In this document: positions 46,272 through 54,852 of the stretch, one piece after another
Layout: the number at the start of each line of letters is the position of its first letter
How positions within the stretch are numbered: the first letter of the stretch is position 1
Origin: Acinetobacter gyllenbergii CIP 110306 = MTCC 11365
GTDB taxonomy: Bacteria > Pseudomonadota > Gammaproteobacteria > Pseudomonadales > Moraxellaceae
Assembly: GCF_000413855.1 (NCBI RefSeq)
Contig: NZ_ATGG01000024.1
Span: 42,829 to 106,828, forward strand
DNA: 64,000 nucleotides
Direction: 5' to 3'
Notes under the pieces: model-generated
What the model was told of the DNA's origin: nothing
The model's database searches: none
The model's input: the letters and a program-made list of their open reading frames with translations, nothing else
Made by a program: the position numbers and the translations under genes

Positions 46272-46347
46272 GGGTCGTTAGCTCAGCTGGTAGAGCAGCG
46301 GACTTTTAATCCGTTGGTCCCGCGTTCGAATCGCGGACGACCCACCA
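46272..46347 (+). tRNA. tRNA-Lys (UUU), copy 1
   Basis: 76 bases with encoded CCA. Acceptor GGGTCGT/ACGACCC, D-arm GCTC..GAGC, anticodon loop CTTTTAA with TTT, T-arm CGCGG pairing around TTCGAAT. Near-identical to E. coli tRNA-Lys at the acceptor ends. Confidence 0.98.
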
Positions 46348-46363
46348 TCTAATGTTTTGATAG

Positions 46364-46454
46364 TTTGTAAAATGTATTTTACAAATGCCTGTAAGAGGTT
46401 AAGCTACAGAAAATCATAGATTTTCTCTTGCGCTCAGGTAAAACGTTGTTTTAC
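46364..46454 (+). other. Spacer between the two tRNA-Lys genes, with three hairpins
   Basis: Three short inverted repeats lie in series: around TTTGTAAAAT (46364-46385), AGAAAATC-ATA-GATTTTCT (46408-46426) and GTAAAAC-GTT-GTTTTAC (46438-46454). They may guide processing of a two-tRNA precursor. Confidence 0.5.
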
Positions 46455-46467
46455 TTACCCTCGCTCA

Positions 46468-46543
46468 GGGTCGTTAGCTCAGCTGGTAGAGCAGCGGACT
46501 TTTAATCCGTTGGTCCCGCGTTCGAATCGCGGACGACCCACCA
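46468..46543 (+). tRNA. tRNA-Lys (UUU), copy 2
   Basis: Identical in all 76 bases to the copy at 46272, including the encoded CCA; 120-base spacer. A strong terminator follows, so both are probably cut from one transcript. Confidence 0.98.
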
Positions 46544-46550
46544 AATTCTA

Positions 46551-46579
46551 AAAAGCCTCATCATTGATGAGGCTTTTTT
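46551..46579 (+). terminator. Terminator of tRNA-Lys unit
   Basis: AAAAGCCTCATCA pairs with TGATGAGGCTTTT around a single T, with T tract beyond. Confidence 0.92.
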
Positions 46580-46665
46580 ATTGTCTGCTCAATTTCTTTC
46601 AAAAAAATGACAGATTCATTTGAATGACTTTAAGCATCCATGCCTAAAGCATCACAACCGTTTAA

Positions 46666-47820
46666 TTATAAAAATTTCTCTAGCACCGAGTTTAAAAAGA
46701 TATGTCCTTGCTCAGTACAGGCAATTTGGTTTGCATCAGCAATCAATAATTTTTTCTCACGCAACTGATTCAGGCTTTCGCTCAAATCATCCAATTCAAG
46801 TCCTGTGCGCTGAGTATAAGTATCAGCAGCTACACCTTGATTTAAACGCAAGGCATTCATCATAAATTCAAAAGGCAATTCTTCTGCCTCAATCCGCTTC
46901 ATTTGCACGTGTTCAGCAGGCACTTTGGCTAAATAGTCTTTCGGTAAACGGGTTTTCTGAAAACGATAAATGCCATCTGGTCGGGTGACTTTGCCATGCG
47001 CCCCGGCACCAATCGCCAAATAATCACCAAATTGCCAATAATTTAAGTTATGCGCAGATGGCTGTTCTTTACGCCATGCTGAAACTTCATAATTCACATA
47101 GCCATTGGCTTTTAAATATGCTTCACCTTGTTCTTGAATATGCTCTAGCACTTCATCTTGCGGTAATACTGGCTGAGTGCGGAAGAAAACAGTATTGGGT
47201 TCAATGGTCAGTTGATACCAGCTAATATGCGTTGCACCCTGCTCCACAGCCAATCTCAGGTCGGTTAAGGCCTGTTCTTCACTTTGTTGGGGTAAACCAT
47301 GCATGAGATCGACATTAACGCGCTCAAAGCCAGCCTGACGCGCCTGTTGAATTGCATCCAGTGCATTATTGGCTGAGTGGATACGACCAAGACGCTGTAA
47401 GTGGTCTGGATCAAAACTTTGCACACCGAGTGATAAGCGATTAATCCCCACTGCTAGATAATCGGCAAATGGATCATGTTCCACCGTACCTGGATTGGCT
47501 TCTAGTGTAATTTCACAATCGGCTTCAAAGTCTAAACGTGCTTTGAGTTGATCGAACAACCATTGATAACCTTGTGCAGAAATCAGTGACGGCGTTCCCC
47601 CACCAATAAACACACTATGAATCGATCGGCCTTGTGCCATTTCAATCTGCGTCTCAAAGTCAGCCACTAATGCCACAAGATATTGCTGTTCCAAATCCAA
47701 TGACAATTGCCCATCTGGAACGGCATGTGAGTTAAAGTCACAATAAGGACATTTACGTACACACCACGGCATATGGATATACAAGGACAGTGGGATATTT
47801 GCAGGATTTAACAGACTCAA
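46666..47820 (-). CDS. hemW: Radical SAM haem chaperone HemW
   Basis: 384 residues. The radical SAM cluster motif is CVRKCPYCDFNSH at about residue 20 (C-x3-C-x2-C plus the extra HemW Cys-type context). SVFIGGGTPSLIS, RLSLGVQSFDPDHLQRLGR, VNVDLMHGLPQQ and the C-terminal HemW domain (ELPFEFMMNALRLNQG) place it with HemW, formerly misannotated as coproporphyrinogen oxidase HemN-like. HemW inserts haem into target proteins. Confidence 0.93.
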   Translation of the reverse strand: MSLLNPANIPLSLYIHMPWCVRKCPYCDFNSHAVPDGQLSLDLEQQYLVALVADFETQIEMAQGRSIHSVFIGGGTPSLISAQGYQWLFDQLKARLDFEADCEITLEANPGTVEHDPFADYLAVGINRLSLGVQSFDPDHLQRLGRIHSANNALDAIQQARQAGFERVNVDLMHGLPQQSEEQALTDLRLAVEQGATHISWYQLTIEPNTVFFRTQPVLPQDEVLEHIQEQGEAYLKANGYVNYEVSAWRKEQPSAHNLNYWQFGDYLAIGAGAHGKVTRPDGIYRFQKTRLPKDYLAKVPAEHVQMKRIEAEELPFEFMMNALRLNQGVAADTYTQRTGLELDDLSESLNQLREKKLLIADANQIACTEQGHIFLNSVLEKFL

Positions 47821-47959
47821 AATACAAGCTCAATAATAGAACCTGACTATTTTAACATGACTCGGCTCGGTACAGTTGCAGCTTCAATACGGGATACAAC
47901 TTATCATCCCCTACGGATTCAGTTAGACTGAAAGCAGAAAGAACAATTAGACCGATAAT

Positions 47960-48421
47960 ATGATGAAAATTTCCAGCCAATTGCTATTTATTCTGCCCCT
48001 AGCTTTAGGGATTGGAATTGCAATGGCCTTTCAAACGGCAATCAATGCACAACTTCGCGAGTATCTCAACTCACCACTACAAGCCGCCTTACTTTCCTTT
48101 TTTATTGGGACGATTATTCTAGCCCTGCTGGTTTATTTCCAAGGTGCAGCTAAACCGAGTTTAAGTGAACTTTCCCAAATTCCATGGTTTCTCTGGTTAG
48201 GGGGATGCCTTGGGGTTTATGCAATCAGTATGAGCATTTATACTGCACCTAAACTTGGATTTTTAACTTTCTCGGGTTTAGTGATTTTCGGGCAACTGGT
48301 CATTTCAATGTTGATTGATCACTTTGGCTGGTTAGGTACAGAAAAAACACCAATCAATTGGCAACGCCTGCTGGGCAGTATTGTGATTTTTATTGGTGTG
48401 CTATTCACACTACAACGCTAA
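47960..48421 (+). CDS. DMT-family membrane protein (YdcZ/DUF606)
   Basis: 153 residues with five hydrophobic helices: LLFILPLALGIGIAMAFQTAINAQLREYLNSPLQAALLSFFIGTIILALLVYF is the YdcZ/DUF606 opening, and GLVIFGQLVISMLIDHFGWLG with LLGSIVIFIGVLFTL the end. The family belongs to the drug/metabolite transporter superfamily; substrates are unknown. It is 30 bases upstream of the MATE pump gene in the same direction, so they may be co-expressed. Confidence 0.86.
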   Translation: MMKISSQLLFILPLALGIGIAMAFQTAINAQLREYLNSPLQAALLSFFIGTIILALLVYFQGAAKPSLSELSQIPWFLWLGGCLGVYAISMSIYTAPKLGFLTFSGLVIFGQLVISMLIDHFGWLGTEKTPINWQRLLGSIVIFIGVLFTLQR

Positions 48422-48451
48422 GTCTCCCTCATTTTAATAAGAGTATTTTTT

Positions 48452-49810
48452 GTGTCCCATGCCACAACCAAGCGGTTTGAACTTAAACAGCTGTTCCATT
48501 TGATGTTTCCGATCCTGATTACACAGTTTGCGCAAGCTGGATTAGGTTTAATTGATACCATTATGGCAGGGCATCTGTCTGCCACCGATTTGGCCGCGAT
48601 TGCCGTGGGTGTTGGTCTATGGATTCCAGTCATGCTGCTCTTTGCAGGAATCATGCTGGCAACAACACCTTTGGTGGCAGAAGCCCGTGGTGCAAGAACC
48701 CCTGAAAAAATTCCAACCATTGCCCGCCAGTCTTTATGGGTCGCTGTGATTCTCGGTATTGTAGCGATGTTGATTCTGCAATGTATGCCCATGTTCCTAC
48801 CGCTCTTTGGTGTGCCTGAAAGCTTAATACCGAAAGCGAGCCTATTCTTACACGCGATTGGCTTTGGTATGCCTGCAGTGATGATGTATGCCGCACTACG
48901 CAGTTATTCTGAAGCATTGGGACACCCACGTCCTGTCACAGCCATTAGCTTGATTGCCTTACTGGTCTTGATTCCGCTGAACTTTATCTTTATGTATGGC
49001 TTTGGGCCAATTCCTGCACTAGGCAGCGCAGGTTGTGGTTTTGCAACGGCAATCTTGCAATGGTTGATGTTTATCACTTTAGCGATTTATATTTCCAAAG
49101 CCAAAGCCTATCAACAGGCGCCGATCTTCACCAAGTGGGAAAAACTTGATCCCGTGTGGATTAAACGCATTTTAAAACTGGGTTTACCGATTGGCCTCGC
49201 CGTATTCTTTGAGGTCAGTATTTTCAGTACTGGGGCGATTGTACTGGGTCCGCTCGGTGAAAATGCCATTGCAGCCCATCAGATTGCCATTTCAGTCACC
49301 TCACAGCTGTTTATGATTCCGCTGTCCTTAGCCATTGCCTTGACGATTCGTGTTGGCATGTATTATGGCGAACAAAACTGGCATGCGATGCGACAAGTAC
49401 AAATCGTGGGATTGATCACCGCTACGATCTTTGCTGCCTTCACCATGACCTTGATTGCGCTTGCACGTCCCTATATCGTGGCGATTTACACCACGGATAT
49501 CGATGTGATTCCAGTGGCGATGTATCTGCTTTGGTTCGCGATGGCTTATCAGCTGATGGATGCTTGGCAAGTCAGTGCCGCAGGTTGTTTACGTGGCATG
49601 CAAGACACGCAAGCGCCAATGTGGATTACCTTAATGGCGTATTGGGTGGTAGCCTTCCCGATTGGTTTGTATCTGGCTCGCTATACGGCTTGGGGCGCTG
49701 CGGGTGTCTGGCTCGGCCTGATTATCGGTTTAAGCATTGCCTGTGTACTGCTAATCGGCCGTTTATATTTGAACAATAAACGTTTGGCACAGCGTGCCCT
49801 CAATACATAA
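48452..49810 (+). CDS. abeM: MATE-family multidrug efflux pump, AbeM-like
   Basis: 452 residues with 12 membrane helices. It starts with GTG (MSHATTKRFELKQLFHLMFP), AAGAG lying 11 bases upstream. LMFPILITQFAQAGLGLIDTIMAGHLSATDLAAIAVG, SLWVAVILGIVAMLIL, GLPIGLAVFFEVSIFSTGAIVLGPLGENAIAAHQIAISVTS and AGCLRGMQDTQAPMWITLMAYW closely resemble my memory of AbeM from A. baumannii, a proton- or sodium-coupled exporter of fluoroquinolones, dyes and other cations. NorM is the wider family name. Expression and resistance contribution cannot be judged. Confidence 0.87.
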   Translation: MSHATTKRFELKQLFHLMFPILITQFAQAGLGLIDTIMAGHLSATDLAAIAVGVGLWIPVMLLFAGIMLATTPLVAEARGARTPEKIPTIARQSLWVAVILGIVAMLILQCMPMFLPLFGVPESLIPKASLFLHAIGFGMPAVMMYAALRSYSEALGHPRPVTAISLIALLVLIPLNFIFMYGFGPIPALGSAGCGFATAILQWLMFITLAIYISKAKAYQQAPIFTKWEKLDPVWIKRILKLGLPIGLAVFFEVSIFSTGAIVLGPLGENAIAAHQIAISVTSQLFMIPLSLAIALTIRVGMYYGEQNWHAMRQVQIVGLITATIFAAFTMTLIALARPYIVAIYTTDIDVIPVAMYLLWFAMAYQLMDAWQVSAAGCLRGMQDTQAPMWITLMAYWVVAFPIGLYLARYTAWGAAGVWLGLIIGLSIACVLLIGRLYLNNKRLAQRALNT

Positions 49811-50006
49811 AATTAACTCGCATTGAGCGTTATTGATTCAGGGCAGCATGGATGCTGCTCTTAAACTCATCCTCTCATTCAATACCTCCATTCCCCCCTT
49901 TCACAGCATACTTACATCACTTAACATTTTGGTATAGGCAATTTAAGTTTTGTCGCCTATGATCAAAGCATCACGTTGAAACTGGATCACCCGAGGTCAA
50001 GTCCAT

Positions 50007-51299
50007 ATGGCAAAACATGCAAGCTCTCCCAGTAAGCGTTTTTTAAAACTGGCTGGCATGACCGCAAGTATTGCCAGCAAAAGCGTTGCCAACTCCATTC
50101 GTAATCTCACCGCAGATGAAGAACAAAAAAATGCTGCTCGCAGCAAATTGTTCCAAGACATCGGCTTACAAATTGCCGACACCTTAGGTGAGATGAAAGG
50201 TGCGGTGATGAAAGTCGGGCAAATTGCTTCGCAATATAAAGACATCTTCCCACCAGAAGTCGCGAAGGCGATTGCCAAACTGCAACGTCAAGCCCCTGCC
50301 ATGCCTTTTGCTGCAATTCAGCAACAAGTTGAAAAAGAGTTGGGCAAACCGTTAAACCAGATTTTTAGCTCGTTTGAGACTGAACCTTTTGCTGCTGCCT
50401 CGATTGGTCAAGTACATCGTGCAGTACTGCCAGACGGTCAGGCTGTGGTGGTGAAAGTGCAATACCCTGGGGTAGATCAAGCCTGTGAAAGTGATTTAAA
50501 ACAGGTTCGTCTGGCTTTACGTTTAATGGGTGTATTGAAAATTGATAAGAAGCTGCAAGATCAACTGTTTCAAGAAATCCAAGACAGTTTATCTGCCGAA
50601 CTGAATTATGAAATTGAAGCACAAAACTTAGAAGTCTTTAAAACCTTCCATGAAAAGTTGGATGATCAAATCATCATCCCCACTGTCTATAAAGACTATT
50701 CATCGCGTCGGGTACTCACGCTCAGTCTTGAACAGGGTGAATCGATTGAAACCGCCAGCACTTGGTCAGTTGAAACCCGTAATCAAATCGGTCGTCGCCT
50801 GATTCGCGCCCTAGGGCAGGAAATGTTTTTCTTGAAACGGTTCCATTGTGACCCACATCCCGGCAATTTTGCGTTCCGTGAAGATGGCAGCGTGATTATT
50901 TATGATTATGGCAGCGTTAAAACCCTTTCACCTGAAATCATTCAGCACTTCAAAGCACTGGTCAATGCAGCCCGCCAAGAGGATATTGCTCAGGTTGAAG
51001 ATCTACTGGTTGAACTGCATTCGATTGCTGAGAAACAAAAATTCCCAACTGAACTGTATACCCAATGGATTGAAATCCTGTTGCGTCCATTAAGCACCCA
51101 TTATGACTTTGCCAAGAACTCATCGCATCACGATGGCATGCTATTAGTGAAAAAATCCCTGAAATACTGGGATGTGTTTAAGCCTTCTCCCGATACCTTA
51201 ATGGTCAACCGAACCATTTCAGGACATTACTGGAACCTGATTCACCTCAAAGTGCATGACAATCTCAAGGATTTATTTGAAGAATTGGTCCCGAACTAA
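50007..51299 (+). CDS. UbiB/ABC1-family kinase-like protein
   Basis: 430 residues. The atypical kinase motifs are seen in order: KVGQIASQYKDIFPPEVAKAIAKLQ (KxGQ), FAAASIGQVHRAVLPDGQAVVVKVQYPGV (Ala-rich nucleotide loop and the Lys), ELNYEIEAQNL, and RFHCDPHPGNFAFREDGSVIIYDYGSV (HxDPHPGN and the DYG metal site). AarF/UbiB members support ubiquinone biosynthesis, but members of this length without C-terminal membrane helices may have other lipid roles. The start at 50007 follows CCGAGG. It is monocistronic. Confidence 0.88.
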   Translation: MAKHASSPSKRFLKLAGMTASIASKSVANSIRNLTADEEQKNAARSKLFQDIGLQIADTLGEMKGAVMKVGQIASQYKDIFPPEVAKAIAKLQRQAPAMPFAAIQQQVEKELGKPLNQIFSSFETEPFAAASIGQVHRAVLPDGQAVVVKVQYPGVDQACESDLKQVRLALRLMGVLKIDKKLQDQLFQEIQDSLSAELNYEIEAQNLEVFKTFHEKLDDQIIIPTVYKDYSSRRVLTLSLEQGESIETASTWSVETRNQIGRRLIRALGQEMFFLKRFHCDPHPGNFAFREDGSVIIYDYGSVKTLSPEIIQHFKALVNAARQEDIAQVEDLLVELHSIAEKQKFPTELYTQWIEILLRPLSTHYDFAKNSSHHDGMLLVKKSLKYWDVFKPSPDTLMVNRTISGHYWNLIHLKVHDNLKDLFEELVPN

Positions 51300-51305
51300 A
51301 TGTCA

Positions 51306-51337
51306 TAACAATGCCAATCAGATGATTGGCATTGTTA
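51306..51337 (+). terminator. Terminator of the UbiB-family gene
   Basis: AACAATGCCAATCA and TGATTGGCATTGTT pair perfectly around GA; weak T tract. Confidence 0.75.
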
Positions 51338-51452
51338 TTTCATTCATATTCAAACTTTTAACAAATCAAATGGCTTGAGCAAAGTTCCATATCTCATGCT
51401 CGCGGATTCATTGTTTACAAATAAATTCCAAAAAAACTTGAAATGAATAAGA

Positions 51453-51481
51453 TTGACGGCATATATTGTTATGTTATAACA
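51453..51481 (+). promoter_or_regulatory. Promoter with Zur-type box for rpmE2
   Basis: -35 TTGACG (51453-51458) and -10 TATAAC (51475-51480, 16-base spacer). TGTTATGTTATAACA (51467-51481) matches the zinc-uptake-regulator consensus TGTTATAATATAACA at 13 of 15 positions and covers the -10 element, so zinc-bound Zur should block transcription. Confidence 0.78.
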
Positions 51482-51509
51482 TTTCTATTAATAATAGGAG
51501 TCATTCAAA

Positions 51510-51764
51510 ATGCGTAAAGATATCCACCCTGCTTATCAACAGGTCTTGTTTCACGATACCAATGCCGATGCTTACTTCTTGATTGGTAGTACGCTTCAGA
51601 CCAAACAAACCAAAGAATATCAAGGTCAGGTCTATCCTTACGTTACCCTTGATATTTCCAGTGCTTCACATCCGTTTTATACAGGTGAAGTTCGTCAAGC
51701 CAGCAATGAAGGTCGTGTCGCAAGCTTTAACAAACGCTTTGCACGCTTTAACCGTAAAGCTTAA
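51510..51764 (+). CDS. rpmE2: 50S ribosomal protein L31 type B (zinc-independent)
   Basis: 84 residues; [29 protein letters not shown] and [28 protein letters not shown] are characteristic of type B L31. There is no cysteine at all, so the zinc ribbon of the normal L31 is absent. The type B form replaces zinc-containing L31 when zinc is short, releasing metal for other uses. The Zur-type box at its promoter fits that role. Ribosome-binding site AGGAG (51497-51501). Confidence 0.96.
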   Translation: MRKDIHPAYQQVLFHDTNADAYFLIGSTLQTKQTKEYQGQVYPYVTLDISSASHPFYTGEVRQASNEGRVASFNKRFARFNRKA

Positions 51765-51801
51765 TTTTCATTTAAGTTTCACACATTAGGCTGTAAGCAT
51801 T

Positions 51802-51845
51802 AGAAGTCTAAGGCTATCTCTCCTCCACTTAGACTTCTTTTTTTA
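51802..51845 (+). terminator. Terminator of rpmE2
   Basis: AGAAGTCTAAG and CTTAGACTTCT pair perfectly (11 bases) around a 15-base loop, followed by T7. Confidence 0.88.
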
Positions 51846-51855
51846 TGCCTCACTT

Positions 51856-52185
51856 TCAAGAATCCGGCTTGACCTGCCCCACCACCCCAAATTCAATCGG
51901 TGTTTTGACATAAAACAAAGAGATTTCTTTGTCATTCAGATAGTTCATTAATTCTGTTGCCTGCTCATCTGTCACTGCAAACTGAATCTGCACAGGTCGA
52001 TCCGCCAATTCAAAAAAACTAGCCGAATGAAATAAGCCTTGATGATCCACACCTTCCAGTCCAGCGAGCACTGTTGCTCCACGCAAATTCATCTGTTTCG
52101 CCACAGCCAACAACCACTCACTCATCTGTTGTCCCTGATAAGCCCGATTTTGTGCCGTATAAAAACTCAGTAAAAATCCATTCAT
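51856..52185 (-). CDS. DUF190 protein linked to the fluoride exporter
   Basis: 109 residues from ATG 52185, supported by GGAG at 52194-52197; a second ATG at 52191 is too close to it and a GTG at 52212 overlaps crcB. MNGFLLSFYTAQNRAYQGQQMSEWLLAVAKQMNLRGATVLAGLEGVDHQGLFHSASFFELADRPVQI is the DUF190 family (PII-like fold). DUF190 genes often accompany crcB. It lies 16 bases after the crcB stop, in the same operon and under the same riboswitch. A regulatory or auxiliary role in fluoride export is inference. Confidence 0.85.
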   Translation of the reverse strand: MNGFLLSFYTAQNRAYQGQQMSEWLLAVAKQMNLRGATVLAGLEGVDHQGLFHSASFFELADRPVQIQFAVTDEQATELMNYLNDKEISLFYVKTPIEFGVVGQVKPDS

Positions 52186-52201
52186 TGTCATCACTCCAAA
52201 G

Positions 52202-52582
52202 CTATGCAGCACTCAGCCATTGATGCAAACTCATGCCCAAAATAGTAAAGATCAGCGAGCCAACCACATGAATCAAAATTGCTGCGCAGGCATACCCCAA
52301 CTTACCACTTTGTAATAAAGCAATAATCTCGGCAGAAAAGGTCGAAAAGGTGGTTAATGCACCGCAGAAGCCTGTAATCACAAACAGTTTGTAATTTGGA
52401 CTCAGTGAACTTTGAGAAAAATAAGAAATTGCAAAACCAATAATAAAGCCACCAACAAAGTTAACGGTGACTGTACCTAAAGGAATATTGGGAAAAATTG
52501 GATTGAGTTTTAAACCCAAGAACCAACGCAACCATGCGCCGAGTACCGAGCCTAAAGCAATGGAGATTAAAGGATAATACAT
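52202..52582 (-). CDS. crcB: Fluoride exporter CrcB/FluC
   Basis: 126 residues with four membrane helices. The fold motifs are IALGSVLGAWLRWFLGLKL, GTVTVNFVGGFIIGFAISYF, and VITGFCGALTTFSTFSAEIIALLQSGK with the conserved Phe and Thr-Ser residues of the fluoride pore. CrcB dimers export fluoride passively. A fluoride riboswitch leads the transcript, which makes the assignment firm. Confidence 0.95.
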   Translation of the reverse strand: MYYPLISIALGSVLGAWLRWFLGLKLNPIFPNIPLGTVTVNFVGGFIIGFAISYFSQSSLSPNYKLFVITGFCGALTTFSTFSAEIIALLQSGKLGYACAAILIHVVGSLIFTILGMSLHQWLSAA

Positions 52583-52696
52583 GGCTTACTCCACACATCG
52601 CGCAGGAGATAAAGCGACATTTAACATGGATAGATCAACGTTTTTTTGATTATTTTTCATCAGCGAACTCCAAAATGGGAACAGAGCACGCACAAA

Positions 52697-52775
52697 CCTA
52701 CGCCCCCTGTTCAGGGTAACGTAGGCATCATTAGCCACAATGGCGGTTTGTAATAGGAGGAATGCCATCTCCTTT
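52697..52775 (-). promoter_or_regulatory. Fluoride (crcB-motif) riboswitch
   Basis: On the minus strand the leader starts AAAGGAGATGGCATTCCTCC (GGNGATGG plus TTCCTCC, the first stem and the conserved loop of the crcB motif), followed by ACCGCCATTGTGGCTAATGATGCC (pseudoknot partner and CTGATG-type segment). An alternative hairpin CCTACG/CGTAGG with CCCTG/CAGGG (52697-52725) follows as a probable expression platform. A promoter TTGTCT-N16-TAGAAC (52803-52776, minus) ends just upstream of the motif. This aptamer binds fluoride with magnesium and turns on crcB. Confidence 0.85.
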
Positions 52776-52861
52776 GTTCTAAAATAACATAATTTTTAGA
52801 CAACTCAACCGCTGTTTTTAAGCTTCAAGCAACTGTGTATAAACATAAAGTTATCCACAAT

Positions 52862-53713
52862 TTATGTGGTCTTAAATAAAACTTGCTCACCCAGCACTTC
52901 AAAATCCAGTGCAGGAACCACAAAAGCAAAAGCTTCAGCATCATGATCTAAACCGAATTGTTGCAACAATTGAGGAGCCTGTAATGTACGAACCTCAGCG
53001 GCTTGAATCTGTTGAAACTGAACTGGCATCTGAATATCCCCTTGCGACATGCGTGTCGGTTGATCCACCCATTCTGCCCATGCATGATCTTGATCAACCA
53101 AGAATCGAACTGCTTCGTCCCATGAGGAAAATAGACACTGCCATGCAGCAGGTAACTGTTTTTCACCTTTGATTTGCACATCACTCTTCAAGGAATAATG
53201 ATCATCAACACTCATTTCAGTATGAATCACTTGTTCATCCCGTTGATGCCGAAACGTCGATGCATATTGTGCTGGCATCACATCACTGGCCAATCGCCCC
53301 CCCATCACATATAAGGCTTGATCAACCATGACCTGTTCAAAGATCACGGTCTTGGGCTGTGAGTCATCCAGATAAAAACGCCAGTTACTTTGTTTGGGTG
53401 AAGGCATCAGCTGGCGTAATTTCCCCAAGAAACTGAATCCAAAATGCTGATGCTGATACGTCAAAATGGTAAAAATGGTTTTCCCATCTTTTTCCCATAA
53501 CGGTACGTATTTCGGATAGCGCAGACGTACTTGCTCAACATCAACCAACCAAGACAAATACACCACATTGCTGACCTGACTCTGCAAGCGCAGAAAAGGC
53601 AGTCGTCGCATGATCATACGACGGAGTTGCAACAGCAAACCACAACTTAAAATAGGCGCTAAAAGGCGAAATAAAGCGGTGGAAGTTGATAACTTTAAAC
53701 GATGTCTATTCAT
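52862..53713 (-). CDS. Uncharacterised protein, possibly DUF2071-like
   Basis: 283 residues. A hydrophobic segment at about 11-30 may be a signal anchor. The core VVYLSWLVDVEQVRLRYPKYVPLWEKDGKTIFTILTYQHQHFGFSFLG resembles the acetoacetate-decarboxylase-like DUF2071/YqjF fold (phrases of the type V-x-W-x-V-x-V-x-x-v-r). C-terminal ALDFEVLGEQVLFKTT is not informative. I cannot name a function. It is on the minus strand, followed by the crcB riboswitch region, and divergent from the HopJ-like gene. Confidence 0.6.
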   Translation of the reverse strand: MNRHRLKLSTSTALFRLLAPILSCGLLLQLRRMIMRRLPFLRLQSQVSNVVYLSWLVDVEQVRLRYPKYVPLWEKDGKTIFTILTYQHQHFGFSFLGKLRQLMPSPKQSNWRFYLDDSQPKTVIFEQVMVDQALYVMGGRLASDVMPAQYASTFRHQRDEQVIHTEMSVDDHYSLKSDVQIKGEKQLPAAWQCLFSSWDEAVRFLVDQDHAWAEWVDQPTRMSQGDIQMPVQFQQIQAAEVRTLQAPQLLQQFGLDHDAEAFAFVVPALDFEVLGEQVLFKTT

Positions 53714-53853
53714 TATTATTCAATAGATTAATGTTCTGTTTGAGCATAAACCGCTGAATCAACGACGTCTAGTTCAAATCGCTCCCAGCTTCTATTCTAC
53801 AGTTTCAATGTTATGATGCTTGCCATTGATTCACTCAACATGGAATTTTTGAA

Positions 53854-54186
53854 ATGGCGCAAAGCGTATTGGCACAACTTAAAGATGGCACAGCAAAATT
53901 TGCTGATGTATTGGCATTTATCGAAGCTCGTTATCAACATACCCCAACCGCTTTTCAAAATGGCGCACAATCGAATGCTGCAACCGAAAATCAAGGCAGT
54001 GCCAAAGTACTTAGCTTCGCCAAAATTGAAGGCTTGAGTCAAGCGGATACGCTCAGTTTATTTGCGGAGCATTATGCGTCTGTATTGGCAACACCAGAAG
54101 CCACCGACCATCAAAATATCCGCCAGTTTATGCAACATGGCTGGGATGGTGTCAAATTTGAAGCTGAAGCACTTACTGCAAAATAA
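53854..54186 (+). CDS. HopJ-family protein
   Basis: 110 residues, all within the HopJ family: FADVLAFIEARYQHTPTAFQNG, NQGSAKVLSFAKIEGLSQADTLSLFAEHYASVLATPEATDHQNIRQFMQHGWDGVKFE. The name comes from a Pseudomonas type III effector candidate, but the family is widespread in free-living bacteria with no type III system, so effector function should not be assumed. No secretion genes are near. It stands alone with a terminator. Confidence 0.9.
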   Translation: MAQSVLAQLKDGTAKFADVLAFIEARYQHTPTAFQNGAQSNAATENQGSAKVLSFAKIEGLSQADTLSLFAEHYASVLATPEATDHQNIRQFMQHGWDGVKFEAEALTAK

Positions 54187-54187
54187 G

Positions 54188-54216
54188 AAAAAGGAGGTTT
54201 AACCTCCTTTTTTTCT
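54188..54216. terminator. Terminator between HopJ and flavin reductase genes
   Basis: AAAGGAGG-TTTAA-CCTCCTTT with T tract on the right and A run on the left. Confidence 0.88.
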
Positions 54217-54231
54217 TTCATGTTTTAGGAT

Positions 54232-54834
54232 TCAAGGACGCGACAATTTTCGCAAGTCTGTCGTTAAACTATAAAAATCTCCACCCATTTTGCCTACACT
54301 CTGAAGTTGCTGCTGATCAATCATTTGACCATTCCACAAATGATCAGCGACATAAATCGATTTCACATCCAGCAAAGCCACAGTACCTCCTGATGGCAGG
54401 CTACTGAGTTGAATCACCTCTCTTAACTGACATTCATAACGCACAGGTGCATGCTTCACTGCCAAGGCTGCAACCATATGGCTGGGTTCAGACTCGATCT
54501 GTGCAAACTCAAATTCGCTTTGCTCTGGAGGCAATAAAGCACAGGATAAATTCATTTTTTCCAACAAGGCCGTATTGGCGATATGCACCACACATTCTTT
54601 GGTTGCAATCAGATTTCTGATGGTGTCTTTATCCTGCCCATTTCTTGGATTGACTTGTGAATACCACAGAATAGGTGGATTACAACTAGCGACATTAAAG
54701 AAGGAATATGGAGCGATATTGGCAACGCCATCTGCGGATAACGTACTAATCCATGCGATCGGTCGAGGTGAAACTCCACCGACCAAAAGTCGGTAGATCT
54801 CATTGGGCTCTAAATCAGCAGTTTCAAAAATCAT
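54232..54834 (-). CDS. Flavin reductase-like FMN-binding protein
   Basis: 200 residues. The FMN-binding split-barrel family is recognised by YRLLVGGVSPRPIAWISTLSADGVANIAPYSFFNVASCNPPILWYSQ, then KDTIRNLIATKECVVHIAN and CQLREVIQL. Members reduce flavin or act as FMN-dependent oxidoreductases; partner and substrate are unknown. 18 bases downstream of the GFA-family gene in the same direction, so probably co-transcribed. Confidence 0.88.
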   Translation of the reverse strand: MIFETADLEPNEIYRLLVGGVSPRPIAWISTLSADGVANIAPYSFFNVASCNPPILWYSQVNPRNGQDKDTIRNLIATKECVVHIANTALLEKMNLSCALLPPEQSEFEFAQIESEPSHMVAALAVKHAPVRYECQLREVIQLSSLPSGGTVALLDVKSIYVADHLWNGQMIDQQQLQSVGKMGGDFYSLTTDLRKLSRP

Positions 54835-54852
54835 CGCAAAAATAAACCCACT

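Noticed and set aside
53854..54186. Type III secretion effector, from the family name HopJ
   Set aside because: The family is common in bacteria without such a system and there are no secretion genes in the window.
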